From Bacteroidaceae bacterium (lineage in GTDB: Bacteria; Bacteroidota; Bacteroidia; Bacteroidales; Muribaculaceae): a stretch of 15,962 nucleotides of DNA. Below the pieces are notes generated by a model. That model had not been told where the DNA came from and did not search any database. It saw nothing but the letters and a program-made list of their open reading frames with translations. The position numbers and the translations under genes were made by a program. Numbering within the stretch: position 1 is the first letter of the stretch; each line of letters begins with the position of its first letter. Below, one piece after another: positions 6,318 to 14,035 of this stretch. The stretch spans positions 1-15,962 of the forward strand of contig JAETNO010000037.1 in NCBI GenBank assembly GCA_021768245.1, in the 5' to 3' direction.

Positions 6318-7750
6318 GAGTTAAAAAGGTCATCCATTGTAACCTCGCTATGAACTATACTCTTATTCTTGCCGTTGGCGACACCGTATGTTGTTATAAA
6401 GGTATGTACCAACGATTTTTTATTCTTGGTATGATACTGGAACAGGCTCATCCGTTGGCGCAGTTTCTTTTCGTATTCCTGCGAAATAATGTATTCTCCG
6501 ACGGAAAATTTTATTTCGCATAAATGGATGATGCGGTCGGCACGCTCTATTATCATATCAATCTGCGCCCCGGGAGTCTGCTCCTGCTCGTTTGGCTTGA
6601 CATGCCAGTTGGAGGTCTCCGTTGATATGGCTGTCAGCCCGAGAGCCTGCTTTATCTGTCTGTGGTGACGAAGGCACACCGTCTCGAATGATGTCCCCAT
6701 CCATGAAAGCACACCGGGAGAATCGAAATTCTTGCTCCACCAATGTTCCTCATGCCTGTTGTCAGGCTCGATGAACTTATAGTAAAACAGTGTGTAGAAA
6801 TCGGTGAGGCGAAACACCTCCTCCCGTTTCTTGTTGCCATATTGCGACCACCTCTCGATGAAATCACACCTTTCGAGATTCTTCAATATCTTCGACAACA
6901 TGCTCCCGTTACATTTTATCTTCTTGGAAATCTCGTTGTTTGTAAGCCCGTTCTTGTGTTGACTCAGGGTGCGTACCACCTCTATATATGTGTCGGCGTG
7001 CTGGAACAGCGCATTATAAAGCTCATCGAACTCAATGCGCAGTTTCCCGTCCGTCTTGAAGCAAAGTCTGTCTATGTTCTGCACAAGACTTAGTTCCGGC
7101 TCAAGCAGACTGTAGTAGAACGGAACACCGCCCATCACCATGTATGACTGTAGAATCTGGTAGCGGTCCCACACGATACCCATACTTTGCAGATACCTCT
7201 CGGTTTCCGACAAGGTGAATGGCTGTAAGTGAAGCTGCCGTGTTATCCTTGAATGCAGACCTCCCGTATTCCCCAGTAGCTTGTCTCTCATCCATGACGT
7301 AGCCGAACCTGTCGCAATCAGCATGATGTCGCCACGGCTCATGGCCCAGCCGTTCCAGAAAGATTCGAGTGCGACTACGAAATTTGACCGGGAGCTGTCC
7401 ATCCACGGCATTTCATCAATGAAGACGATTTTTTTGCCGTCGGCAGGCAGCGTCTCAAGATATTCCTCCAGCGCGTCAAAGGCATCGAACCAGTCATTTA
7501 ACTTGTAGGCAGTCCCGGAATACTTTGTCAGCTGTCTGCTGAACCTCTTAAGCTGTGTCCGCGTGGGGATATTACGCACACCCACATACCAGAAATCAAA
7601 CGTATGTTTGAAATGCTGCTCGATAAGGTATGTCTTGCCGATACGCCTTCGGCCATAGACAATTACAAGCTCGGAACGGCTTGAGGCAACACTTTGCTCA
7701 AGCTCCCGGCGTTCTGCCTCCCGGCCTATTAGAGATTTTGACTGTTCCAT
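6314..7750 (-). CDS. AAA ATPase with winged helix and C-terminal PD-(D/E)XK nuclease-like domain (DUF234/archaeal-ATPase type)
   Basis: The product is 478 aa when started at ATG 7750 (MEQSKSLIGREAER). A longer frame to 7909 crosses the promoter and an inverted repeat, so it is rejected. Walker A is GRRRIGKT (33-40), Walker B is KKIVFIDE (106-113), and the sensor-like segment LIATGSATSWM is at about 144-154. A winged helix follows at about 262-300 (NGLTNNEISKKIKCNGSMLSKILKNLE). The C-terminus has Glu356 (SFETVCL), Asp398 (QIDMII) and Glu412-x-Lys414 (EIKFS), the E / D / ExK arrangement of PD-(D/E)XK nucleases. The family is common in Bacteroidetes and archaea; its function is not settled. It heads a coupled three-gene operon. 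It is likely accessory to the element, and a defence role is possible but unproven. Confidence 0.85.
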   Translation of the reverse strand: MEQSKSLIGREAERRELEQSVASSRSELVIVYGRRRIGKTYLIEQHFKHTFDFWYVGVRNIPTRTQLKRFSRQLTKYSGTAYKLNDWFDAFDALEEYLETLPADGKKIVFIDEMPWMDSSRSNFVVALESFWNGWAMSRGDIMLIATGSATSWMRDKLLGNTGGLHSRITRQLHLQPFTLSETERYLQSMGIVWDRYQILQSYMVMGGVPFYYSLLEPELSLVQNIDRLCFKTDGKLRIEFDELYNALFQHADTYIEVVRTLSQHKNGLTNNEISKKIKCNGSMLSKILKNLERCDFIERWSQYGNKKREEVFRLTDFYTLFYYKFIEPDNRHEEHWWSKNFDSPGVLSWMGTSFETVCLRHHRQIKQALGLTAISTETSNWHVKPNEQEQTPGAQIDMIIERADRIIHLCEIKFSVGEYIISQEYEKKLRQRMSLFQYHTKNKKSLVHTFITTYGVANGKNKSIVHSEVTMDDLFNS

Positions 7751-7766
7751 ACAAGTTATTTTGGCG

Positions 7767-7797
7767 CAAAGATAGCTTATAACAGTCAATCCGCCAA
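7767..7797 (-). promoter_or_regulatory. Bacteroidales promoter for the ATPase operon
   Basis: On the minus strand, TTG (complement of 7795-7797) is followed after 20 bp by TATCTTTG (complement of 7767-7774), 16 bp upstream of the ATG at 7750. This match to TTG / TAnnTTTG supports 7750 as the start, since the longer frame would pass through the promoter. Confidence 0.6.
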
Positions 7798-7816
7798 GAA
7801 ATGTTGCTCGAAAAAT

Positions 7817-7849
7817 GACTTTATCGTTATTTGTACTGGCGATAAAGTC
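7817..7849. promoter_or_regulatory. 10-bp perfect inverted repeat, operator-like
   Basis: GACTTTATCG (7817-7826) and its exact complement CGATAAAGTC (7840-7849) are separated by 13 bp, lying about 20 bp upstream of the -33 box of the ATPase promoter. The symmetry and position suit a dimeric regulator site; the binding protein is unknown. Confidence 0.45.
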
Positions 7850-7988
7850 TGATTTCGTGTCGTCGGCATTAATCTTAACATATAATCCGACAAACCAGAT
7901 ATTATCCAAGCCGACCTACTTCCGATGGCAGTATCATCACTTTATCTCAGCATTTTTGCGATATAAAGGGAGGGTATTGCTTGATTTA

Positions 7989-8012
7989 TTATTGTGTTTC
8001 TTATTGTGTTTC
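7989..8012. repeat. Tandem 12-bp duplication
   Basis: TTATTGTGTTTC occurs twice back to back (7989-8000, 8001-8012) in the non-coding region 57 bp upstream of the TPR regulator's -7 box. It may be a replication-slippage product or a doubled binding site. Confidence 0.6.
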
Positions 8013-8068
8013 GCTTGGGAATGGACGGAATTATCGGCAATAATCGCCTGAATCCCAAAGATTATGAT

Positions 8069-8076
8069 TAACTTTG
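8069..8076 (+). promoter_or_regulatory. -7 box of the TPR regulator gene
   Basis: TAACTTTG matches the Bacteroidales -7 consensus TAnnTTTG, 33 bp upstream of the ATG at 8110. No clear TTG is seen at the usual -33 distance, so the promoter may be weak or activator-dependent. Confidence 0.45.
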
Positions 8077-8109
8077 CGCCGCTGAAAGACAATATTTGCC
8101 TTTTTAAAA

Positions 8110-9738
8110 ATGACAAAACAAGAAATCGCATACATCTGTCGTTGGCTCTTGATGCTTGTCGCTATTGTGATGGCAGGAATTGTCGTGTCATGCTCCGGTA
8201 ATTCGGAGGTGGACAAGCAACTGACAGCCGCTGACAATCTTATGGAGCAGCATCCCGATTCGGCATTAGCTCTTCTTGAATTGATTGAACATAAACAGAT
8301 AGAGTCTAAACATGATAAAGCATCTTATGGCTTACTGATAAATCGCGCTCGTTTGCTATGTGGGAAAACCATCTTACAAGACTATTTTATTGATAATAGC
8401 ATATCATATTACAAGGAGCAAAATGACAGCACTAATTTATGTGAGGCATATCAGCTTGCATCCTTTCGGTCCCAGCATCGTTTGAATCAAGATTCCGCTA
8501 TATATTATCTACAAAGGGCTATCGAAGTTGTTCCTTCAAATCAAGACGAATTAAAGGCACGATTATATACGGAGATTGCATATCAGCTGTCACGACCATC
8601 TGCAAGGAAAAATTACGCAGCGGCTATAGATAATTCAAAACAAGCACTCGAATATGCGTCATCTGCTATGGAGAAGGCGAGAGCTTTACACGATATTGGA
8701 ATATTATACTCGTATCTTGGTCAAAATGATTCCTGCTTATTATATATCGAACAAGCTCTTGAACTTATAGATACTGATAATCCTAATTATATCGGTTTTG
8801 CTCTAAATTACTCAAGCATACCTGGTGCCGACTTTCACAAAAGCAAGAGCATATTATCTGCGATTAAAACACAGTCTTTGGGGAAACATATCACATTGGG
8901 ATTCCTTTATCTGAATAATGGAATGTTGGATTCAGCTTCAATGGAGTTGGATAAAGCCAATGTCATATATAATGCTACACCTGAAAAATATACCATAAAT
9001 ACATTTAACAATCTCCGACAGCTGAGTAGTTGTGTAAATTACGGTTATCGCAGACCAATCAGACCTTCCGAGGGCGTTACGACAAATGACTCGATTTCTG
9101 AGAAGATAAATTTAGACCATAGACTTTCAGATGAAAATATTGAGGCCAATGCCAAATTACAGACTGAATTGCTTGAACACAAAATTGAACGTCAGCAAGT
9201 ATGGATGGTTTTTTTGGTGATAGTTGTTTTCTTAGTGTTGGGACTGTTTATAACATATTATCGATGGCATAAGAAATATAAAGACTTGCAGCAAAAAATT
9301 GACCGGGAACGCGTTTCGCAAATCGTTTTGGAAGCATCAGATGACTCCACGGATGAAGACACCATGCGAACAATCATATCAAACAGAATACAATTATGTA
9401 CAGAGCGTTTTAGAAATACAGGGTACTACAATAGGCTTCAAAAATTATCCATTGATAGGACTGATGAGGCTTTCTTGCCGTTAAAACAACGAGTCGATAT
9501 CCAAGAGAAAGTTCTTGAATGTTTTTCTGATTTTGTTATCGACCTTAAGAACAATGGCGCGAAACTTAATCTTGAAGATATAACCTTCTGTATATTTTCA
9601 CTACTTGCCATTGACAACAGAACCATCTCAAAATGCATGGGAGTCTCTGAGGGAGCTTTGCGAACCAGAAAAACACGGTTAAAAGGCAAGTTATCGGCCG
9701 TTATGTTTCAAATCGTGTTTCATGAGTCAACTGATTGA
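8110..9738 (+). CDS. Membrane-anchored TPR protein with cytoplasmic C-terminal HTH (one-component regulator)
   Basis: The product is 542 aa. An N-terminal hydrophobic segment (residues 11-27) ends in a lipobox-like VVSC with Cys28, so it may be a lipoprotein or a signal anchor. Residues about 35-340 show TPR-like helical repeats (ADNLMEQHPDSALALLELI, DSAIYYLQRAIEV, DSCLLYIEQALEL, DSASMELDKANVIY). A TM segment lies at about 364-383, followed by a basic YYRWHKKYKDLQQK linker. The C-terminus carries the segment LNLEDITFCIFSLLAIDNRTISKCMGVSEGALRTRKTRLKGKL, a Bacteroidetes LuxR/sigma-region-4-like HTH. The predicted topology is periplasmic TPRs sensing something and a cytoplasmic HTH acting on DNA. 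It lies directly upstream of the outer-membrane protein gene, which it probably controls. Confidence 0.85.
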   Translation: MTKQEIAYICRWLLMLVAIVMAGIVVSCSGNSEVDKQLTAADNLMEQHPDSALALLELIEHKQIESKHDKASYGLLINRARLLCGKTILQDYFIDNSISYYKEQNDSTNLCEAYQLASFRSQHRLNQDSAIYYLQRAIEVVPSNQDELKARLYTEIAYQLSRPSARKNYAAAIDNSKQALEYASSAMEKARALHDIGILYSYLGQNDSCLLYIEQALELIDTDNPNYIGFALNYSSIPGADFHKSKSILSAIKTQSLGKHITLGFLYLNNGMLDSASMELDKANVIYNATPEKYTINTFNNLRQLSSCVNYGYRRPIRPSEGVTTNDSISEKINLDHRLSDENIEANAKLQTELLEHKIERQQVWMVFLVIVVFLVLGLFITYYRWHKKYKDLQQKIDRERVSQIVLEASDDSTDEDTMRTIISNRIQLCTERFRNTGYYNRLQKLSIDRTDEAFLPLKQRVDIQEKVLECFSDFVIDLKNNGAKLNLEDITFCIFSLLAIDNRTISKCMGVSEGALRTRKTRLKGKLSAVMFQIVFHESTD

Positions 9739-9766
9739 TATGCAGATATAAGACATGCTGCTTGAA

Positions 9767-9804
9767 ACATTTGTGAAACAGCGAAAACCAATAGTAACAA
9801 ATGT
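9767..9804. promoter_or_regulatory. Inverted repeat ACATTTGT / ACAAATGT upstream of the outer-membrane protein gene
   Basis: ACATTTGT (9767-9774) and its exact complement ACAAATGT (9797-9804) lie 30 bp apart centre to centre, about three helical turns. TGTGAAA follows both half-sites in direct orientation. The pair sits roughly 40-75 bp upstream of the -7 box at 9842. This is activator-site geometry; binding by the HTH regulator encoded next door is an inference. Confidence 0.5.
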
Positions 9805-9841
9805 GAAAGACTGATTTTTAGGCAAGCTATGGTATCCTTAA

Positions 9842-9849
9842 TACCTTTG
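9842..9849 (+). promoter_or_regulatory. -7 box of the outer-membrane protein gene
   Basis: TACCTTTG matches TAnnTTTG and is followed by GC and an A-run. Transcription starting a few bases downstream places the start codon at 9865. The alternative ATG at 9829 would be upstream of the transcript start. Confidence 0.55.
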
Positions 9850-9864
9850 CAAAAAAATCAGACA

Positions 9865-12165
9865 ATGAGACAGATTATTTCGATTATCCTTTGTCTTGCA
9901 GCTATAATTGCAGGACAAGCTCAAATCAAAGGTGTCGTAAATGACACCTCCGGCAATTCTGTTGAATTCGCCAATGTAACGCTTTGGCAGGACTCGACTT
10001 TCATCGCCGGCACTGTTTCTGGCTCCAATGGCAGCTTCTCTTTTGCCGAAAAAGATTCTTTCGGCAACAAAATACGAGTGCATATCATTGGATTTGCCCC
10101 CTATGAAAAAGAGTTACAATATTCTGACACGAACTTGTCTATTATACTTGAGCCTATAGCAGCCACACTTGATGAGGTAGTCGTAACAGCAATTACTCCC
10201 TCACATAAATTAGTGGCCGGGGGTATCTCAACGAAAGTCCAGAATACAACCCTATCTTTGCTTGGCAACGCTATGGATGTGATTGCCCAGCAACCCGGTG
10301 TTAGGATTGACGATGGGAACATAGAAGTGTTTGGGAAAGGAACACCCGAAATCTTTTTGAATGGAAGAAAATTGAACAATTATACCGAATTATCACAATT
10401 ATCTTCCAAAGAAATTGACAACATTGAAGTTATAAGTAATCCGGGCGCAAAATATGGAGCGGAAGTCAGGTCTGTAATTCGTATTAAAACTATAAGAAAG
10501 CAGGGTGACGGACTTAGCGGATCGTTCTCTACCGGGGCAAGATTTGCACATTTTTGGCAGCAGACAGATAATCTATCCTTGAACTATAGGATAGGAAAGG
10601 TTGATGTCTTTTCCTCATTTGCCTATGATTATGCAAAAAGGTACCAAGAACAACGGAATCATACAACGATATTATGTGCGGGTAATAATTACGATTTGCT
10701 ATCAAATATAATCATCAAGCCCAAAAGCATATCTTATAATGCCGTAGGCGGGATAAACTGGCGAATCAATCCGAATAATTCATTGGGAATCAGATATGAA
10801 TATCAGGGAACGCCATACAACCCATCGACATGGATTACCAATGAGATTGAGAATATAAATGGCATTGAAACCGAAACCATAGATTATTTTACAGCTTGGA
10901 AACGGAAAAATACTCCGACAAACATTCTTAATATGTACTATAATGGTTCGTTTGGTGATTTTTCCATTTCCATAAACAATGACTTTTATTCAAATGCCAA
11001 CCGTAGTGATCAAAATATTCAAGAAGAAAGCTCTGTAAGCGGGCTTACTGATATCAGTAGTCAAAATAAAGTGCGTAGCGTATTGTACGCTTCAAGAGGT
11101 GTCGCAGAATACAAATTAGGAATCACAACTTTGGAAGGAGGATATGATTATACCCATACGAACCGAAAGGATTTCTATAAGAATGTCGGAAGTTCCTTAC
11201 CAAATGCTGATGATAAGATAAAGGAGCAGACGGTAGCTGGATTTATAGGTGTCACCGTGCCGATTAACAAAATTGAGCTATACGGAAGTCTTAGGTATGA
11301 GCATACATATTCCGATTATTATCAATGTGGGGTGCTTAAACCGGAACAAAGCCGTAAATATGGTAGATTGTTTCCGAGTGTTGACTTCTCCTTCCCAATC
11401 TCAAAGGCAAATTTCACTTTGTCATACAGCGCAAAAACAAAGAGGCCCAGATATAGTCAGTTAAGCAGCAGCATACAGTATGATGACCGTTACACATACG
11501 AGACCGGAAATCCGTTCCTCAAACCTGAGATTATCCATGACATATCATTTGCCGGTATATATAAGTGGGTATTTTTCTCTGCAAGCTATCAATATGTGCA
11601 TGACGCTATTCTTGGCGTTGTTGAAGCTTATCAAGAGAATGAGCCCATAAACCTAATGACGTATAGGAACTATCATCATATTCCAAAATACAATATCGTT
11701 CTGTCATTATCTCCTCGAATTTCCAGATGGTCACCAAGAATGAGACTGAATCTTCTTGGTCAGAACCTGACAATCCCATCTTTAGGAGGAAGCAAGAGGT
11801 TAAATAATCCGGTGCTATTTATCAATTTCTATAATAGCATCACACTTGGAAACGGGTTTACATTAACAAGTGATGTCCTTTGTCGTACCTATGGCGATAT
11901 GGATGTAGTGACGATGAAACCTTCATGGCAGATTAATTGTGGAATGACAAAAACTTATAAGAACTGGTATTTCCAGCTTAATGCTACCGACATATTCAAG
12001 ACGGCGAGGAACTCAATGATAACCTATGGCACTCAAATGCGCCTCGACAAATGGAATTACAGTGATACACAGGCATTACGCCTTATAGTTCGCTATTCAT
12101 TTAATTCAACAATAAATAGATACAAGGGGAAAAGCGCCGGTCAAGATGAGAAAACAAGATTATAA
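9865..12165 (+). CDS. Outer-membrane beta-barrel protein, TonB-dependent-receptor-like (OMP_b-brl_3 family)
   Basis: The product is 766 aa from the ATG at 9865. The signal peptide is MRQIISIILCLAAIIAGQA, cut before Gln20. A CarboxypepD_reg-like domain (about 20-97) is followed by LDEVVVTA (102-109) and a plug-like domain (about 115-215: MDVIAQQPGVRIDDGNIEVFG, IEVISNPGAKYGAE). The rest, to the end, is beta-rich and rich in aromatic residues. The C-terminus VRYSFNSTINRYKGKSAGQD then EKTRL has the family's usual YKGxxAGxxEKxRL ending. It sits in the outer membrane; the substrate is unknown, and no SusD-like partner lies next to it, which argues against a classical glycan-uptake SusCD pair. It is preceded by the TPR-HTH regulator and followed after 1 nt by an SDR gene. 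The whole block is visibly AT-rich compared with the mobilization genes. Confidence 0.88.
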   Translation: MRQIISIILCLAAIIAGQAQIKGVVNDTSGNSVEFANVTLWQDSTFIAGTVSGSNGSFSFAEKDSFGNKIRVHIIGFAPYEKELQYSDTNLSIILEPIAATLDEVVVTAITPSHKLVAGGISTKVQNTTLSLLGNAMDVIAQQPGVRIDDGNIEVFGKGTPEIFLNGRKLNNYTELSQLSSKEIDNIEVISNPGAKYGAEVRSVIRIKTIRKQGDGLSGSFSTGARFAHFWQQTDNLSLNYRIGKVDVFSSFAYDYAKRYQEQRNHTTILCAGNNYDLLSNIIIKPKSISYNAVGGINWRINPNNSLGIRYEYQGTPYNPSTWITNEIENINGIETETIDYFTAWKRKNTPTNILNMYYNGSFGDFSISINNDFYSNANRSDQNIQEESSVSGLTDISSQNKVRSVLYASRGVAEYKLGITTLEGGYDYTHTNRKDFYKNVGSSLPNADDKIKEQTVAGFIGVTVPINKIELYGSLRYEHTYSDYYQCGVLKPEQSRKYGRLFPSVDFSFPISKANFTLSYSAKTKRPRYSQLSSSIQYDDRYTYETGNPFLKPEIIHDISFAGIYKWVFFSASYQYVHDAILGVVEAYQENEPINLMTYRNYHHIPKYNIVLSLSPRISRWSPRMRLNLLGQNLTIPSLGGSKRLNNPVLFINFYNSITLGNGFTLTSDVLCRTYGDMDVVTMKPSWQINCGMTKTYKNWYFQLNATDIFKTARNSMITYGTQMRLDKWNYSDTQALRLIVRYSFNSTINRYKGKSAGQDEKTRL

Positions 12166-12166
12166 T

Positions 12167-12850
12167 ATGAATATTCTGATTATTGGGGCAACATCGGGTA
12201 TCGGGCATACCTTATGGAAACATTATGATTCAATGGGGCATTGTGTCATAGTTATAGGACGTAGAAAGGAACTATTAGATAATATGGGAAAAGAGTCCGA
12301 AAATACTCATCCTATTTTATGTGATATTTCCAACATAACCACATTTGATATGGCTTGGGAAAATATCATTCACCAATATGGTCGAATTGATTTGGCTATT
12401 GTATGTGCTGGTATCGGAGAACTGAACTTGAAGTTGGATGTCGAAACAGAGCTGTCCACTCTTTCTGTAAATGTGATTGGCTGGACTAATGCAGTTGCGT
12501 CAATTTACGGGTTATTTGAAAGGCAGAACTTCGGTCATATTGTGACAATCACCTCTATTGGGGGGATGCAGCCTACACCGATTGCACCTTCTTATAGTGC
12601 GTCAAAATCTTTTCAGATAAATTACACCAAGTCCTTGCAACATAAGTCAAAAGGAACAAATATAGTCGTAACCGAGATTCGCCCCGGATTGGTTGACACT
12701 CGAATGGCAAAAGGTGAAGGGCTATTCTGGGTTATGCCACTTGAAAAGGTATGCCATCGGATAGTCAAGGCAATTGACAATAAACAAAAGCGGCTTATTG
12801 TCACTCGTAGGTGGCGAATCTTAAATTTCTTGCTAAAACATCTCGCATAA
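12167..12850 (+). CDS. Short-chain dehydrogenase/reductase (SDR), NAD(P)-dependent
   Basis: The product is 227 aa from the ATG at 12167, 1 nt after the preceding stop. An in-frame ATG at 12146 lies inside the upstream gene and is less likely. The Rossmann cofactor motif GATSGIG is at 7-13, and Arg32-Arg33 after the second strand suggests NADPH preference. NAG-like CAG is at 80-82, Asn102 is in VNVIG, and the catalytic Ser130, Tyr143 and Lys147 (YSASK) are present, so the classical SDR set is complete. RPGLVDTRM (172-180) follows. The short C-terminus ends with basic RRWRILNFLLKHLA, which may touch the membrane. It is probably cotranscribed with the outer-membrane protein. The substrate is unknown; modification of a small molecule handled by the receptor is speculative. 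Confidence 0.87.
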   Translation: MNILIIGATSGIGHTLWKHYDSMGHCVIVIGRRKELLDNMGKESENTHPILCDISNITTFDMAWENIIHQYGRIDLAIVCAGIGELNLKLDVETELSTLSVNVIGWTNAVASIYGLFERQNFGHIVTITSIGGMQPTPIAPSYSASKSFQINYTKSLQHKSKGTNIVVTEIRPGLVDTRMAKGEGLFWVMPLEKVCHRIVKAIDNKQKRLIVTRRWRILNFLLKHLA

Positions 12851-12870
12851 TAACAATACAGGTTATTTGG

Positions 12871-14022
12871 TCACCTAAAAATCTCGTCCACGCGATTGAC
12901 GGCATCGTCTTTCTTCTGGTCGATGATTTTTGCGTAGATTTGAGTTGTGGCGATATTCTTGTGGCCAAGCAGTTTGCTTGTCGTATAGAGGTCAACATCG
13001 AGCGTCAGCATGAGGGTCGCGAAGGTGTGGCGGCTCACATGGAATGTGATTTCTTTCTTCACTCCGGCGGCTTTCGTCCAGTTGCCGAGTATTATGCTTA
13101 CGCGGCTTGTTGTCGGCAGGCTGAAAACCCTGTCATCATCCCCGGCGTCGCCTCGATCAGGAAGCCATTTCATAGCCTGTGACGAAAGGGGAAGATAAAT
13201 CGGTGTGTCGGTCTTCTTCATAATAACGGACACGCGCCACTGTTCGCCGTCCTTGTGGATCTGCCCCCACCGCAGGGCGCGGATGTCGCTCGTGCGAAGC
13301 CCACAGTAGCATGAGAAAAGGAATGCCCGTTTTACATGCTCACGTGTAGGGCAGTCGGTGGCGATAAGGCGTTTAAGCTCGTCAATCTCCAGATAGTGCC
13401 GCCGGCTCTCGACATGATACACCCGGTCGCTTGACGATATACGGTCAAACGGGTTCTCCCTGAGATAATCGTTGCGGACAGCCCAGTTGAATGTCGCGCT
13501 CAGAGAGGCGGTAAGGGAAGCGATGGTGTTTATCGCAAGAGGTCTCTTGGTGCGTGACTTGTAATCATTGCGCAGGAAGTTGGTGAAAGCTATACAGTAG
13601 TCCTTGTCGGCCTGTCTGAGTGTTATCCCGTCGCCCCGGAACTGTGTCAACGCCTTTTTAAGTCCGCTGAAAGCCGACGGCCCCATAGACTTGCCGTTTT
13701 CATCAATCCATTTCTTGTATAGGTCTATCAGGTCAAGCAGCCTCATACGGGAATGGAGCATGGAGTTGGTGACGCCCTTCTCGTTGTTGGTGAGCTGAAT
13801 GATGCGGTCTGCCTTGACCTTGTTGGCGAGTGCGAGATTATGCTCGTTCAACGCGCGGCTCGCCGGGTCGAGTTCCGGGACGATGTAGAGTTTCAGGAAC
13901 TCGTATGTGCGCTTGCCGTCACGGTATATGTCGAGATAGATTGACTTGTTTCCGTTCTTCAGTTCCTTGAAGCGGATTCTCACAGGCTCCTTCGCCTTTA
14001 CTGTTTTCTTGGGTCGTGCCAT
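12871..14022 (-). CDS. Tyrosine recombinase/integrase, catalytic set intact
   Basis: The product is 383 aa. An Arm-DNA-binding-like N-terminus (RIRFKELKNGNKSIYLDIYRDGKR, about 15-75) leads into a SAM-like core-binding domain (about 95-200). The catalytic domain has Arg243 (CGLRTSD), Lys269/270, His328 and Arg331 with His332 (FHVSRHTF), His354 (LLGHKNIAT) and nucleophile Tyr363 (QIYAKI). This is the full R-K-H-R-H-Y set. It should catalyse integration and excision of the element into the traK target. It lies 13 nt downstream of a degenerate paralogue and converges with the SDR gene 20 bp away. It is probably cotranscribed from the promoter upstream of the paralogue. Confidence 0.92.
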   Translation of the reverse strand: MARPKKTVKAKEPVRIRFKELKNGNKSIYLDIYRDGKRTYEFLKLYIVPELDPASRALNEHNLALANKVKADRIIQLTNNEKGVTNSMLHSRMRLLDLIDLYKKWIDENGKSMGPSAFSGLKKALTQFRGDGITLRQADKDYCIAFTNFLRNDYKSRTKRPLAINTIASLTASLSATFNWAVRNDYLRENPFDRISSSDRVYHVESRRHYLEIDELKRLIATDCPTREHVKRAFLFSCYCGLRTSDIRALRWGQIHKDGEQWRVSVIMKKTDTPIYLPLSSQAMKWLPDRGDAGDDDRVFSLPTTSRVSIILGNWTKAAGVKKEITFHVSRHTFATLMLTLDVDLYTTSKLLGHKNIATTQIYAKIIDQKKDDAVNRVDEIFR

Positions 14023-14035
14023 AAAATAGAGAGAT

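Larger units (their letters stand above)
7751..8109. other. Divergent intergenic region between the ATPase operon and the cargo block
   Basis: This 359-bp stretch has no convincing gene. It holds the ATPase promoter (7767-7797), a 10-bp perfect inverted repeat (7817-7849), a tandem 12-bp duplication (7989-8012), and the promoter of the TPR regulator (-7 box 8069-8076). Two short open frames within it (7815-8051 plus, 7937-8131 minus) lack a plausible ribosome binding site or conserved look. Base composition shifts to AT-rich here. Confidence 0.55.

Noticed and set aside
7751..7909. N-terminal 53-residue extension of the ATPase
   Set aside because: It crosses a good promoter and a perfect inverted repeat; the family begins near the MEQSKSLIGRE start.
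7815..8051. 78-aa plus-strand frame in the divergent intergenic region
   Set aside because: It has no ribosome binding site, covers the inverted repeat and tandem duplication, and its composition reflects AT-rich DNA rather than a gene.
7937..8131. 64-aa minus-strand frame opposite the TPR regulator start
   Set aside because: It overlaps the regulator promoter and the start of a much better gene; no supporting motif.
9794..9801. GTAACAAA near the receptor promoter as another integrase arm site
   Set aside because: It lies mid-element, belongs to the inverted repeat there, and a six-base core is expected by chance in AT-rich DNA.
12851..12870. Terminator between the converging SDR and integrase genes
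   Set aside because: Only 20 bp and a weak AGGT/ACCT symmetry with no U-run; not enough to call.
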